Shown: in pieces, positions 1 through 8,641 of the stretch
Position numbering within the stretch: position 1 is the stretch's first letter
Layout: every line of letters starts with the position of its first letter
Assembly (NCBI RefSeq): GCF_030145185.1
Contig: NZ_JAQYWB010000006.1
Location: 1 to 64,000 of the forward strand
Origin: Desulfoluna sp.
Lineage (GTDB): Bacteria; Desulfobacterota; Desulfobacteria; Desulfobacterales; Desulfolunaceae
Direction of reading: 5' to 3'
Length of the DNA stretch: 64,000 nt
The notes under the pieces: generated by a model
Databases searched by the model: none
The model's input: only the letters and a program-made list of their open reading frames with translations
What the model was told of the DNA's origin: nothing
Position numbers and translations under genes: made by a program

Positions 1-120
1 GACCTGGATCGTGAGATGTCCCGTCTGGTGGAGAACAACATCCGCTATCGCTCCACCGTGGAGATGATGATGCGTAAGGTGGCGACCCTTCGGGATGCCA
101 TCGGTGAAGGGGTGAAATAA
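1..120 (+). CDS. flgB: Flagellar rod protein FlgB, C-terminal end (partial)
   Basis: The reading frame is open from the left edge to TAA at 118-120 and gives the last 39 residues. They match the C-terminal helix of FlgB (RLVENNIRYR, then a basic stretch and LRDAIGEG), which packs with the other axial proteins in the proximal rod. flgC follows after 16 bases, the usual flgB-flgC-fliE order. The N-terminal part lies outside the window. Confidence 0.85.
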   Translation, partial: DLDREMSRLVENNIRYRSTVEMMMRKVATLRDAIGEGVK

Positions 121-136
121 AGGAAGGGGAATGACC

Positions 137-571
137 ATGGATCTTCTGGGAGCCATTAAAGTCAGCAGCTCGGCTCTGACAGCCCATCGAACCAAGATGA
201 ATGTGGTGGCGGAAAATATTGCCAACTCTGAGACCACGCGTACCGCCGAGGGCGGTCCTTACCAGCGCAAGATGGTGGTCTACGAAAAGCAGACGCCTGA
301 AAGTTTCGATTCGATGCTCAAAAACGAAATGACCCGGGGCGACAGGGTGAAGGTGACCGAGATCGTCAGCTCCCCGGATGACTTTCGCCTGGAGTACAAC
401 CCGGCCCATCCGGACGCGGACCCGGAAACGGGCTACGTGAAAATGCCCAACGTGGATATTCTCTCTGAAGTGGCCGACATGATGGTGGCCAGGCGTTCCT
501 ACGACGCCAGCGCAACGGCCGTCGAGAACTCAAAAAATATGATCATGAAAGCCCTGGAGATCGGGCGCTGA
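137..571 (+). CDS. flgC: Flagellar basal-body rod protein FlgC
   Basis: A 144-residue proximal rod protein, the usual FlgC length. It has the N-terminal rod signature (SSSALTAHRTKMNVVAENIANSET) split over residues 9-32, the mid-protein GYVKMPNVD segment and a C-terminal helix with AVENSKNMIMKALEIG. A start at 131 is also open, but the AGGAAGG at 121-127 sits only 3 bases from it and 9 bases from the ATG at 137, so 137 is preferred. It is exported by the flagellar type III system and assembles with FlgB, FlgF and FliE. Confidence 0.95.
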   Translation: MDLLGAIKVSSSALTAHRTKMNVVAENIANSETTRTAEGGPYQRKMVVYEKQTPESFDSMLKNEMTRGDRVKVTEIVSSPDDFRLEYNPAHPDADPETGYVKMPNVDILSEVADMMVARRSYDASATAVENSKNMIMKALEIGR

Positions 572-589
572 TAGGTGAAAGGTTTTTAG

Positions 590-877
590 ATGAAGATTTC
601 CCAGCTCACATCGGGCGCCTCCGCCCTGCAACCGTCGGACACCGCGTCTCCCCTGTCTGGACCCTCCTTTGAAGATCGCTTTAAAGGGGCCGTGGCAGAG
701 GTCAACGCCAAGCAGCAGGTGGCCGATGGCGCCGTGGAGCAGGTCGTGGCCGGAAAAATGGGTATCCATGAAGGGATGCTGGCTCTCCAGGAAGCGGACA
801 TCTCCATGAAGGCTCTGCTTCAGGTCCGTAACAAGGTCATCTCCGCCTACAATGATGTGATGAAGATGCAGGTATAA
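590..877 (+). CDS. fliE: Flagellar hook-basal body complex protein FliE
   Basis: A 95-residue FliE, the adaptor between the MS ring (FliF) and the rod. The C-terminal half is typical: a helix with MGIHEGMLALQEADISMKAL is followed by QVRNKVISAYNDVMKMQV, the conserved FliE ending. It sits between flgC and fliF, as in most flagellar operons. A 95-base gap without a gene separates it from fliF. Confidence 0.95.
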   Translation: MKISQLTSGASALQPSDTASPLSGPSFEDRFKGAVAEVNAKQQVADGAVEQVVAGKMGIHEGMLALQEADISMKALLQVRNKVISAYNDVMKMQV

Positions 878-972
878 CCTCTCCTTCTGCTGTCTGGCCG
901 CCCCTCCCGTGATGCTGTTCTATTCTGATCGAGGAGCCCGTTTTACGCCGTCTGCCACGAGGTAACCCGCAG

Positions 973-2541
973 ATGTTCCAGTTTTTCCAACAGATTCGTT
1001 CCGTTCTCGATAAGATGCCCCTCTCGCGCAAGATTGCGGTGGGCGCCCTCCTTTTTTTAGTGATCAGCCTCTTTGCCGGGATTATTTTCTGGAGCAACAT
1101 GGTGGAGTATCGCCCGCTTTACAGCGGCCTCTCCCCGGAAGATGCCTCCCAGGTGGTGACCCGTCTGAAAGATCTCAAAATCCCTTACAAGCTGGAGAAT
1201 GGCGGCGCTGGTGTTTCGGTGCCGGAAGATAAGCTCTATGACCTGCGCCTGACCCTGGCTGCCGAAGGCCTGCCCAAGGGAGGTGGGGTGGGGTTTGAGA
1301 TTTTCAATAAGACCGAATTCGGAACCACGGAATTTGTGCAGAAACTCAATTTCCAGAGAGCCCTTCAGGGAGAGCTGGCCCGCACCATCCGTGAAATTGA
1401 CGAGGTGCGTGATGCCCGGGTGCTGATCGTGATGCCCAAGGACTCCGTCTTTGTGGAGGAGTCCAAGCCTCCTTCGGCCTCCGTCCTCCTCAAATTACGC
1501 AAGAGCCTGCCCCAGGGCCAGGTGGATGCGGTCGTGCATCTGGTGGCCAGTTCGGTGGAAGATCTGACGCCGGATCGGGTCACCGTGGTGGATTCTCGGG
1601 GAAAGATTCTCTCCAGTGGCACCCCGGAGGATGCCGACAAGCAGCTTCTGAATTCCCAGCTGTCATACAAACTCGCGTATGAGCGCAACGTGACCCAACG
1701 TATTCAAAGTATGCTGGAGCGGATTGTCGGCCAGGGAAAATGCATCGTTCGTGTGACGGTCGATATGGATTTCTCCCGTGTGGATGTCAGCGAAGAGCTC
1801 TTCGACCCCGATGGTCAGGTGGTGAGGAGTCGGCAAAATGTTGCGGAAAAGAGCGACAAGACCAACCTGGGTCCGGATAAGATCTCCAGCGTAAACCCTC
1901 TGGCGGATCTGGATCCCAATCGGCGTACCGAGAGCCGCGAGAAAAACGATGATACGATTAACTATGAGATCAGTCGGACCACCCGTCGGACCACCCGCCC
2001 CCTGGGGGAGGTGAAGCGTCTCTCCGTCGCGGCGGTTCTTGACGGAACCTATACGATTGAAACCGCAGAGGACAGCACCCGCAGTCGAAAATATCACGCA
2101 AGAACCCCGGAAGAGATGAAGCTCTTCTCCACCATCGTTCGTCAGGCCATGGGGTACAGTGAAGATCGGGAAGATCAGGTCTCGGTGGAGTCGATTCCCT
2201 TTACCATGGACGATGGCTGGGAGTTGGAAAAAGTACCGGCAACCGGTGTGGATAAGCTGGTGGAAGATTATGGCAAGGTGGGGCTCAATCTGCTGGCCAT
2301 TCTTTTGGTCTTTCTCTTTGTGGTTCGCCCCTTGATTCGTGCCCTGCGGGAGGCGGGACAAGGGGATACCGATGAGTTGTTAGAGGAAGAGGATGACGGC
2401 GTCACGGTCTCCATCGGCGCCGAAGCCCTGGCTGAGTCAGGGGTTCGGGAAGGCACGGCCCAGGAGCGGGCCATGCGTCTGGTGCGTGAGGATGTGGACA
2501 AAGCGGCCAATATCATCAAGGGCTGGCTGGGGGAGGAGTAA
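973..2541 (+). CDS. fliF: Flagellar MS-ring protein FliF
   Basis: A 522-residue inner-membrane ring protein. A transmembrane helix is visible at about residues 20-43 and a second at about 436-455 (LLAILLVFLFVVRPLI). Between them lie the ring-building motifs with the YRPLYSGLSPEDA segment and the FQRALQGELARTI region. The acidic C-terminus (about 465-522), ending KAANIIKGWLGEE, is the FliG-binding tail. The length is near the family norm of 520-570. GAGGT at 958-962 serves the ATG. The stop is two bases before the fliG start, so translation is probably coupled. Confidence 0.97.
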   Translation: MFQFFQQIRSVLDKMPLSRKIAVGALLFLVISLFAGIIFWSNMVEYRPLYSGLSPEDASQVVTRLKDLKIPYKLENGGAGVSVPEDKLYDLRLTLAAEGLPKGGGVGFEIFNKTEFGTTEFVQKLNFQRALQGELARTIREIDEVRDARVLIVMPKDSVFVEESKPPSASVLLKLRKSLPQGQVDAVVHLVASSVEDLTPDRVTVVDSRGKILSSGTPEDADKQLLNSQLSYKLAYERNVTQRIQSMLERIVGQGKCIVRVTVDMDFSRVDVSEELFDPDGQVVRSRQNVAEKSDKTNLGPDKISSVNPLADLDPNRRTESREKNDDTINYEISRTTRRTTRPLGEVKRLSVAAVLDGTYTIETAEDSTRSRKYHARTPEEMKLFSTIVRQAMGYSEDREDQVSVESIPFTMDDGWELEKVPATGVDKLVEDYGKVGLNLLAILLVFLFVVRPLIRALREAGQGDTDELLEEEDDGVTVSIGAEALAESGVREGTAQERAMRLVREDVDKAANIIKGWLGEE

Positions 2542-2543
2542 CA

Positions 2544-3569
2544 ATGGCTGGAGAGAATGCACAAGTCGGTGAGAAGAAGATGGCGGGTCCCATGAAGGCC
2601 GCGATCTTTCTACTTTCACTGGGCGAAGGCCGCGCTGCCGAGGTGTTTAAAAAATTGAGTGATGCGGAGATTCGGCAGGTGGCGACGACCATGACGCAGA
2701 TTCGAGAGATTCTGCCCGAAGACCTTGCCGCCGTGGCCGAAGAATTTATTGAACGTTTTGAAGGGGATACCAAGCTGATGGTCGAGTCCGGCGATTTCCT
2801 CCGGAATGTCATCAAAAATACCTTGCCCGCAGATCGGGCCGAGGAGATCTTGAAAGAGATCGAAGCCCTGCAGCGAGACAAGCCCTTTGGCTGGAGTCGT
2901 GACGTGAACGTCTCGGCCCTGTCCACGGCCCTGCTCCTGGAACACCCCCAGACCATCGCCATGATTATGGCCCATCTGCCCCCGGATATTGCCGCGGACG
3001 TTTTGATCTCCTTTCCCGAGGAGATGAAAGGGGATGTTGCCTTGAGGGTGGCCCGCATCGGCCAGATCCCCGAGGAGATCGTCCGAGACGTGGACGGTGC
3101 CCTTAAAGATGAACTCAAGAATATGGTCAGCTCCGGCGGCAAGGTCGGCGGGCTCCAGGTGCTGGTGGATATTATTGGTGGCGTGGACAAGGCCACCGAA
3201 GACACCGTGATGGAGATGATCGAAGAAGAAGACATGGAGATGGCCATGAACGTTCGGGACATGATGTTTGTCTTCGAAGACATGGTGGGCGTCGACGACC
3301 GGGGCATGCGCGAAGTGCTGAAACGGGTGGAAGGGGCACAGTTGACAATCGCCCTGAAGACCGCCAGCGAAGAGATGAAGAACAAAATCCTTGGCAACCT
3401 CTCTTCTCGAGCCGCCGAGATGATTCTGGAAGACCTCGAGGTGATGGGGCCAGTGAAGCTCTCCGAGGTGGAGGCATCGCAGCAGGCCGTGGTGCAGGCG
3501 GCCAAAGATCTGGAAGCCGAAGGCACCATTACCCTGGCCGGCAAAGGCAAGGACGATGTGTTGGTGTAA
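2544..3569 (+). CDS. fliG: Flagellar motor switch protein FliG
   Basis: A 341-residue rotor protein of the C-ring that transmits stator torque. The N-terminal domain binds FliF. The middle domain carries the EHPQTIAMIMAHL motif (about residues 132-144). The C-terminal torque domain has the charged helix with DMMFVFEDMVGVDDRGMREVL, here split at residues 240-260. The length fits the family (330-345). The ribosome binding site GGAGGAG (2532-2538) lies inside the end of fliF. A gap of about 160 bases without a recognisable gene follows before fliH. Confidence 0.97.
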   Translation: MAGENAQVGEKKMAGPMKAAIFLLSLGEGRAAEVFKKLSDAEIRQVATTMTQIREILPEDLAAVAEEFIERFEGDTKLMVESGDFLRNVIKNTLPADRAEEILKEIEALQRDKPFGWSRDVNVSALSTALLLEHPQTIAMIMAHLPPDIAADVLISFPEEMKGDVALRVARIGQIPEEIVRDVDGALKDELKNMVSSGGKVGGLQVLVDIIGGVDKATEDTVMEMIEEEDMEMAMNVRDMMFVFEDMVGVDDRGMREVLKRVEGAQLTIALKTASEEMKNKILGNLSSRAAEMILEDLEVMGPVKLSEVEASQQAVVQAAKDLEAEGTITLAGKGKDDVLV

Positions 3570-3730
3570 AGGGGCTCCTGCCAGTGGCGGGTAGACGGTT
3601 TGGGGACACGGTTCACGGGAAGGGAGGTCCTTCTCGGCCGGGTCCTGTGGCAGAGCATGGTGTCCCGTTGGGGATGGAATCATAAGACCTTTGAGGGGCT
3701 GCAAGGTCACCGGCAGGGTGTGGAGAGGGT

Positions 3731-4603
3731 ATGGCAGAGGACGGATTTCGCCCCTTGGTGAATGTCTCTTCGGGCGGGTTTGAGAAAAAAGCCAACGCCG
3801 GGGGGGCCGATCGTTTTAACCGGCTGGAGTTCAAACAGGAAGAGTCCCCGGAGTTCAAGCAGGAAGCCCCACAGCCTGAGGCTTCGGAGGCGAGTGAGTC
3901 CGTCGAGACGGCTCCGGAACCCTGGGCCGATATGGTTTACGAAGAGGCCCCGTCTGCACCTGAAGAGGGGGCTCTCGTTTCTGAGCCGGGCTCTCCTGCG
4001 ACTGAAGAGACGGGCCTGGCAGTGACCGATGCGGCCCCTGTCGAACCGGATCCCGGTATTCTTGAGGTGGAACGTCAGGCCTTTGAGATGGGGTTTGAAA
4101 AGGGCGAGCGGGAAGGATTCAGCAAGGGGGAAGAGCGGGCCATGGAGATGCTGGTTCGTTTGGAAAATCTGATCCTCGGTTTTGAAGGCGCATGGCGCCG
4201 GAGCTGTGAGAATCGTGAACAACAGCTGGTGAGCCTGGCTCTGGTGGTGGCTGAAAAAGTGGCCCTGGCCAAAGCCGATCGGGATGACGAAATGGCCGCT
4301 CGGGCTCTGGTGGAGGCTCTCGCTGCCCTGGAAAACCCGGGGACCTGTACGGTGCGCGTGCATCCCGACGATTTTGATTCGGTGGAACGCCTTCGAGGAG
4401 ACCTCTTTCAACGGGTCGCAAATCTTCAGGAGATTACCATCCTCCCTGACAGCGCGGTAGATGAGGGGGAGGTTCGACTGGAAAGCGATAACGGCTGGCT
4501 GGAAACCGACGCCAGAAAACGCCTGGATGAGGTGCTTTCCCGCGTAGGGGAAGCGGCCGGACTCTCGAATTTTGGGGCCGGGGAGGCCACCGGTGGAGAA
4601 TAA
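3731..4603 (+). CDS. fliH: Flagellar assembly protein FliH
   Basis: A 290-residue negative regulator and stator-like partner of the export ATPase FliI. The N-terminal 110 residues are low-complexity, rich in Glu, Pro and Ala, as is usual for FliH. The middle has the FEMGFEKGEREGFSKGEE repeat with small residues spaced along a helix, then a helical segment and a C-terminal domain (about 190-270) with CTVRVHPDDFDSVERL and the DEGEVRLESDNGWLETD region typical of FliH and HrpE. It overlaps the start of fliI by 11 bases. Confidence 0.92.
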   Translation: MAEDGFRPLVNVSSGGFEKKANAGGADRFNRLEFKQEESPEFKQEAPQPEASEASESVETAPEPWADMVYEEAPSAPEEGALVSEPGSPATEETGLAVTDAAPVEPDPGILEVERQAFEMGFEKGEREGFSKGEERAMEMLVRLENLILGFEGAWRRSCENREQQLVSLALVVAEKVALAKADRDDEMAARALVEALAALENPGTCTVRVHPDDFDSVERLRGDLFQRVANLQEITILPDSAVDEGEVRLESDNGWLETDARKRLDEVLSRVGEAAGLSNFGAGEATGGE

Positions 4604-5915
4604 CGCAGGGCCCTGGGAGGCCATGGAAGAGGCGGCAAAACAGACCCGTCTCTTTTCGTCGGAAGGCCGTGTCGAACAGGTCCTGGGGCTTGTGGTGGAA
4701 GGCCGCGGCCTCAAGGCCGGTATCGGGAGTCTTGTGACCATTCTCTCTTCCTCCGGTCACGCCCTGACAGGGGAAGTGGTGGGCTTCCGTGAGGGACGCG
4801 TCGTGGTCATGCCCTATGGAGATATCGCAGGGGTGTGTGAAGGGGACCGAATCCGCCTGTCAGAAGCGGAACCCGCAGCCAGTGTGGGCGATGGTTTTTT
4901 GGGCCGCGTGGTCGATGGCTTGGGACACCCCATTGATGGCAAAGGCCCCCTGGGGCCTTGTGTGGATTACCCTCTTTATGGCAAGCCCATCAACCCCATG
5001 CAGCGGCGTGCCGTGGATGAGTTCCTGGATGTGGGGATCTCCGCCATTAACCTGATGACCCCGGTGGGCAGGGGACAGCGAGTGGCCATTATGGCGGGCT
5101 CCGGCGTGGGTAAAAGTGTGCTCATGGGCATGATGACCCGCTACACCGAAGCCGAGGTTGTGGTCATTGGTCTCATTGGCGAGCGTGGCCGTGAAGTGAA
5201 AGATTTTGTGGACAAAACCCTGGGGAAAGAGGGGCTGGCGCGGGCCGTGGTGGTGGCCGCGACCTCAGACAGCCCGCCCCTGGTACGCATGCGTGGCGCG
5301 TATCAGGCCACAGCCCTGGCGGAATACTACCGCGATCAGGGCAAAGACGTGCTCCTGATTATCGATTCCATTACCCGTTTTGCCATGTCTTCCAGAGATG
5401 TCGGCCTCTCGGCCGGCGAGGCTCCCACCAACCGGGGGTACACCTCCTCTTTTTTTGTAAAAATTCCTGTGTTGCTGGAACGCGCCGGAGCCGTTGAAGG
5501 CAAGGGCTCCATCACCGGATTTTATACCACTCTGGTGGAAGGGGACGACATGAACGACCCCGTGGGGGACACCGTTCGATCCATCGTGGATGGCCACATC
5601 GTTCTCTCCCGAGACCTGGCCAATCGGGGGCATTATCCTGCCATCGAGGTTTTGGGCAGCGTCAGCCGTGTGGCAAACGATGTGGTGGGGCCGGATCACC
5701 TGGCCCTGAGGCGTCGGCTCCAGGGGCTTATGTCCACCTATCGGCAGTCGGAAGACATGATCGCCATTGGTGCCTACAACCAGGGCAGCAATGCCCAGAT
5801 CGACGAAGCCATCGCCCTGAAACCGAAGATCGACGAGCTGCTCTGCCAGAACGTGGAGATGAAATGCAGCTATGGCGTCTCTCTGAATCGGTTGAAGGCC
5901 TTGTTTATGGCTTAG
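4593..5915 (+). CDS. fliI: Flagellum-specific export ATPase FliI
   Basis: A 440-residue hexameric ATPase of the flagellar type III export apparatus, homologous to the F1 beta subunit. The Walker A motif GSGVGKSVLMG is near residue 170. Walker B (LLIIDSITRFAM), the ERGREVKDF segment and the YPAIEVLGSVSR motif follow. Starts further upstream are open, but GTG at 4593 has GGGGAGG at 4578-4584 with 8-base spacing and overlaps the fliH stop, so translational coupling is likely. Confidence 0.96.
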   Translation: MENNAGPWEAMEEAAKQTRLFSSEGRVEQVLGLVVEGRGLKAGIGSLVTILSSSGHALTGEVVGFREGRVVVMPYGDIAGVCEGDRIRLSEAEPAASVGDGFLGRVVDGLGHPIDGKGPLGPCVDYPLYGKPINPMQRRAVDEFLDVGISAINLMTPVGRGQRVAIMAGSGVGKSVLMGMMTRYTEAEVVVIGLIGERGREVKDFVDKTLGKEGLARAVVVAATSDSPPLVRMRGAYQATALAEYYRDQGKDVLLIIDSITRFAMSSRDVGLSAGEAPTNRGYTSSFFVKIPVLLERAGAVEGKGSITGFYTTLVEGDDMNDPVGDTVRSIVDGHIVLSRDLANRGHYPAIEVLGSVSRVANDVVGPDHLALRRRLQGLMSTYRQSEDMIAIGAYNQGSNAQIDEAIALKPKIDELLCQNVEMKCSYGVSLNRLKALFMA

Positions 5916-6049
5916 CGCCACAGGTTCGCGAATGCTCTCACCCTTCGTTTCCCAGGGTGATCACTTTCGTAGATGGCGCAGCCCGTGGCCCAAGAGGCCA
6001 CCGCTTCGATGGCTGATTAAAACCTGTTTGTCAAACGTTTCAAAAGTTT

Positions 6050-6081
6050 GGCCCCCGGCAGGGCCGCCGGAGGCCTTTTTT
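6050..6081 (+). promoter_or_regulatory. Terminator-shaped hairpin that includes the fliJ ribosome binding site
   Basis: The arms GGCCCCCGG (6050-6058) and CCGGAGGCC (6067-6075) pair except for one C-A mismatch. They are followed directly by six T residues (6076-6081), and the fliJ ATG begins at 6082. The 3' arm contains the only Shine-Dalgarno-like GGAGG before fliJ. The element could act as a partial terminator or attenuator after fliI, or sequester the fliJ ribosome binding site. The 120 bases upstream of it have no gene. Confidence 0.5.
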
Positions 6082-6537
6082 ATGAAAAAATTTACATTCA
6101 AGCTGGATTCGGTGCTTTCCCTGCGCCTTCACAAGGAGCGTCTTGTCATGCAGGAGGTGGGGGCGCTCACCCAGGAGCTGGCACGTGTGAAGGCTGTGAT
6201 GGCGGCGCTGGAGAAGGAGCGGTTCGAGGTCGAAGGGAACCTGGCCCAGCGCATGAGCGGTGGGATGAGCGGTGCCGAGCTTCAGGGGGTTCAGGCTTAC
6301 ATTAAAGGGATTGCGGGGCAGTGGGGAGAGGAGCTGGCTCTGTGTGACAAGGTGCAGCTTTATCTTGATGCCAAGCGGGGTGAGTTGGCCCGATGCGCCG
6401 TGGACCGGAAAGCCATGGAGACCCTCCGGGACAGGCAGCGCGAGGCTTTTTTACGCGAGCAGGACGCGGAACAGCGCAAACAGGACGAAGAAACGGTCCT
6501 GGTGCATCGGGCTGCCATGGCCCGAAACAGGAAGTGA
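6082..6537 (+). CDS. fliJ: Flagellar export protein FliJ
   Basis: A 151-residue, highly charged coiled-coil protein beginning MKKFTFKLDSVLSLRLHKE, the usual FliJ N-terminus. FliJ sits in the centre of the FliI hexamer and connects it to the export gate FlhA, acting as a chaperone escort. Its place right after fliI and its 145-155 residue length support the call. The frame is open upstream to 5932, but that part looks non-coding and lacks a ribosome binding site, so ATG 6082 is chosen. Confidence 0.88.
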   Translation: MKKFTFKLDSVLSLRLHKERLVMQEVGALTQELARVKAVMAALEKERFEVEGNLAQRMSGGMSGAELQGVQAYIKGIAGQWGEELALCDKVQLYLDAKRGELARCAVDRKAMETLRDRQREAFLREQDAEQRKQDEETVLVHRAAMARNRK

Positions 6538-6543
6538 GACGTG

Positions 6544-7116
6544 ATGAAGGCGATGAAACAGGTGATGATGGGTGTGGTGATTGTTCTGGGGCTTTTCGGC
6601 TCCGCGTGGGGGGCCGATTCTCCCCCGGAGGACACGGCCGGTGTGGAAGAAAAAGCCGCGGCTCCCGCTCCAGAGACTCCCGAGGTGCTTTTTCGGGGGC
6701 TTGAGGCCAAGCGTCTTGCCCTGGAAGAGCGGGCCGAAGCGATTCGCCTGGAGGAGAAGAAGCTCAAAGAGCTCAAGGCCGAGCTGGAGGAGAGCCGTGA
6801 GGCGTTGGAAACACTTCGGCAACAAATCGAGACCAGCCTGAGCCGACTCGAAGTGAAAGAGAAGGCCGTCAATGAAGTCCAGCGTTTGGAAGAGGCCAAG
6901 AGAATCAAGCAGCTCGTCAAGCTGTATTCCAGCATGAAACCCAAGCAGGCCGCGGCCATCGTGGACAAAATGGATATCGTCATTGCAGAGCGTCTCTTCA
7001 TGAACCTGAAAGGGGAGGTGGCCGGTAAGATTTTAGCGTATGTCGAGCAGCCCAAGGCGGCCCGCATCAGCGAACGTCTGGCTGAAACCCTGGATGACCT
7101 TCCAGAGGTGAAGTAG
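6544..7116 (+). CDS. MotE-like periplasmic coiled-coil protein with MgtE N-like domain
   Basis: A 190-residue protein with a signal peptide (about residues 1-24, cleavage near AWGA-D), an Ala/Pro/Glu linker, a long coiled coil (about 50-120) and a C-terminal helical domain. The segment KLYSSMKPKQAAAIVDKMD is the MgtE-N-like helical repeat also found in MotE proteins. MotE is known in rhizobia as a periplasmic chaperone of the motor protein MotC, and similar genes often close fliJ-containing operons in other bacteria. It ends the flagellar operon here. A role at the motor or export apparatus is inferred from position. Confidence 0.75.
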   Translation: MKAMKQVMMGVVIVLGLFGSAWGADSPPEDTAGVEEKAAAPAPETPEVLFRGLEAKRLALEERAEAIRLEEKKLKELKAELEESREALETLRQQIETSLSRLEVKEKAVNEVQRLEEAKRIKQLVKLYSSMKPKQAAAIVDKMDIVIAERLFMNLKGEVAGKILAYVEQPKAARISERLAETLDDLPEVK

Positions 7117-7151
7117 GGATAGGCAAAAAACAATCTCTTTAAAAATAGTCA

Positions 7152-7187
7152 AAGGGTCGCGATTTTCGAAATCGGGACCCTTTTTTT
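7152..7187 (+). terminator. Rho-independent terminator of the flagellar operon
   Basis: A strong inverted repeat (AAGGGTC, then GCGATTT paired with AAATCG, then GGACCCTT) is followed by seven T residues at 7181-7187. It lies 35 bases after the MotE-like stop codon. It also lies downstream of the convergent minus-strand lipoprotein gene. Confidence 0.85.
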
Positions 7188-7211
7188 ATGCTTTTGATGG
7201 TGCCTTAGAGC

Positions 7212-7805
7212 TTAAAAGTGGAAGGTTTTGTCGATGGTTTTGATGTAGAGAATGTTGTTTTCCTTTTTGACGAAGACGTTGATTTGAAGATCCTGGCCCT
7301 TTTCTTTCAGGAGTTCTTCCAGTTGGAGTGTGGCCTTGTTGTCCGTGAGAAGGCGCTTGATCCGTTCCGAATCAGGAAATTGCAGAAGAATTTCTTCATG
7401 GGCGGCCGGTTCCACTTCGCCACAGGGGATGATCTTCCCGGAGTTGCCGATGAGCCGTCCCATCTCTTCTTCACTTGCGTTGGCGTAGATTTTAGCCACC
7501 AGGTAATCCACGGCACCCAGCCCGTATAACGGCAGTTCACACAGGGCGATGATAAACCCTCTGGGGCGTTTGCGTGAGACCTGAATCTTTTCGACGGTCT
7601 CCTTGCAGTAGGGCTGCCGAGTCAGGGTGTAGATGCCCTTCTCTTCTTCGAGCATGTAGACGACGTTGATACGATCGCCCATCCCTTTTTCCCCCTCAGT
7701 GATCTCCTCAACACGCGGTGCGACCATGGTGAGGCCAGACGCACATCCCATGGCAAAGAGGAGGCCTGCGAGGCAGATGAGGCTGATGATTTTTTTCAGT
7801 TGCAT
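7212..7805 (-). CDS. Putative lipoprotein of unknown function
   Basis: A 197-residue protein with a lipoprotein signal: MQLKKII, a hydrophobic core and the lipobox AMGC with Cys at residue 21. I do not recognise the mature domain. It contains a short hydrophobic stretch (about 82-100, FIIALCELPLYGLGAVDYLVA, here split) and a charged C-terminal half ending in alternating hydrophobic residues (LQINVFVKKENNILYIK) that looks like beta strands. The frame is open for 15 more codons upstream, but ATG 7805 gives a clean signal peptide. It lies 41 bases after the PstS-like gene on the same strand and is probably cotranscribed with it. Confidence 0.7.
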   Translation of the reverse strand: MQLKKIISLICLAGLLFAMGCASGLTMVAPRVEEITEGEKGMGDRINVVYMLEEEKGIYTLTRQPYCKETVEKIQVSRKRPRGFIIALCELPLYGLGAVDYLVAKIYANASEEEMGRLIGNSGKIIPCGEVEPAAHEEILLQFPDSERIKRLLTDNKATLQLEELLKEKGQDLQINVFVKKENNILYIKTIDKTFHF

Positions 7806-7846
7806 GGTGTTCTCCCGTTGTTCAGTTGTGGGATGAGGCTCAGGGA

Positions 7847-8641
7847 TCAATCGACGAGGGGGGTGAGGCCCAGATGTTTCATGTTCTCCCGAACTTTTTC
7901 GGACAGGGAGTAGTTAAGGACTTCACGAATAACGCCAGAGGGCTGGCCACGGGTGATCAGGGAGAAGGTCTGCATGTAGGGGTATTTCTTGCTTGTGGGC
8001 TTCATGCCGTCGACGGAAAAGGTTTTTATGTTGCTGTACTTGGAGACCACGCTACGCGTGGCAAAGGAGATCGCCCCGGGAATGTGGCTCACCGCTTCCA
8101 CGGCCGTGGAGGCTTTAGCGGCCTGGTAGTCGAATTTCATCTGTGAGGCCCCCATGGCTTGCCTGACAAAGTTGACATAGGCCGCCGTCTCTTGGATGGG
8201 CGTGATAATGCGGACCGGCAGGTCGGGTCCTCCCACCTCTTTCCAGTTGGTGATGTGGCCGCTGAAGAGCCGCCTCACCTCGGTGAGAGAGAGGTTGCTG
8301 ACGGTGATCTCTTTGCAGGCGATGACCACCATGGGGTCTTTGCAGATGGGAATGGCCACGAGCCCGCTTTTTTTATCCTCGGGAGACAGCTTAAGGGCTG
8401 ATGCGGCCAGTTCACAGAAACCGTTTTTCAATCGATTGACCGAGATCTGGGACGAGAACACGTGGAGGGTGACACCAAGGCCTGTGGTTTTTTTGAAGTC
8501 GTCTAAGACCACTCGGCCGAAGGCCTCGGCGATTTGTGAGGAACAGCTGGCGTTGACCACCCCCTGGGCAAGAACCGCAGGGGGCAGTGCACAAGCAAGG
8601 GCCGTAAGTAAAACGAAAAGAGCTTTTTTAGGGGTTGTCAT
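7847..8641 (-). CDS. PstS-like periplasmic substrate-binding protein
   Basis: A 264-residue protein with a Sec signal peptide (residues 1-25, ending AVLAQ). It has the phosphate-binding-protein fold markers VNASCSSQIAEAF near the mature N-terminus, the LSLTEVRRLFSGHITNWKEVGG segment (about 121-142) shared by PstS-family proteins, and a C-terminal region with the AVSHIPGAISFATRS turn. No ABC permease or ATPase genes are nearby, so it is an orphan binding protein. It could scavenge phosphate or another oxyanion, or act as a sensor. The ligand cannot be told from the sequence. Confidence 0.8.
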   Translation of the reverse strand: MTTPKKALFVLLTALACALPPAVLAQGVVNASCSSQIAEAFGRVVLDDFKKTTGLGVTLHVFSSQISVNRLKNGFCELAASALKLSPEDKKSGLVAIPICKDPMVVIACKEITVSNLSLTEVRRLFSGHITNWKEVGGPDLPVRIITPIQETAAYVNFVRQAMGASQMKFDYQAAKASTAVEAVSHIPGAISFATRSVVSKYSNIKTFSVDGMKPTSKKYPYMQTFSLITRGQPSGVIREVLNYSLSEKVRENMKHLGLTPLVD

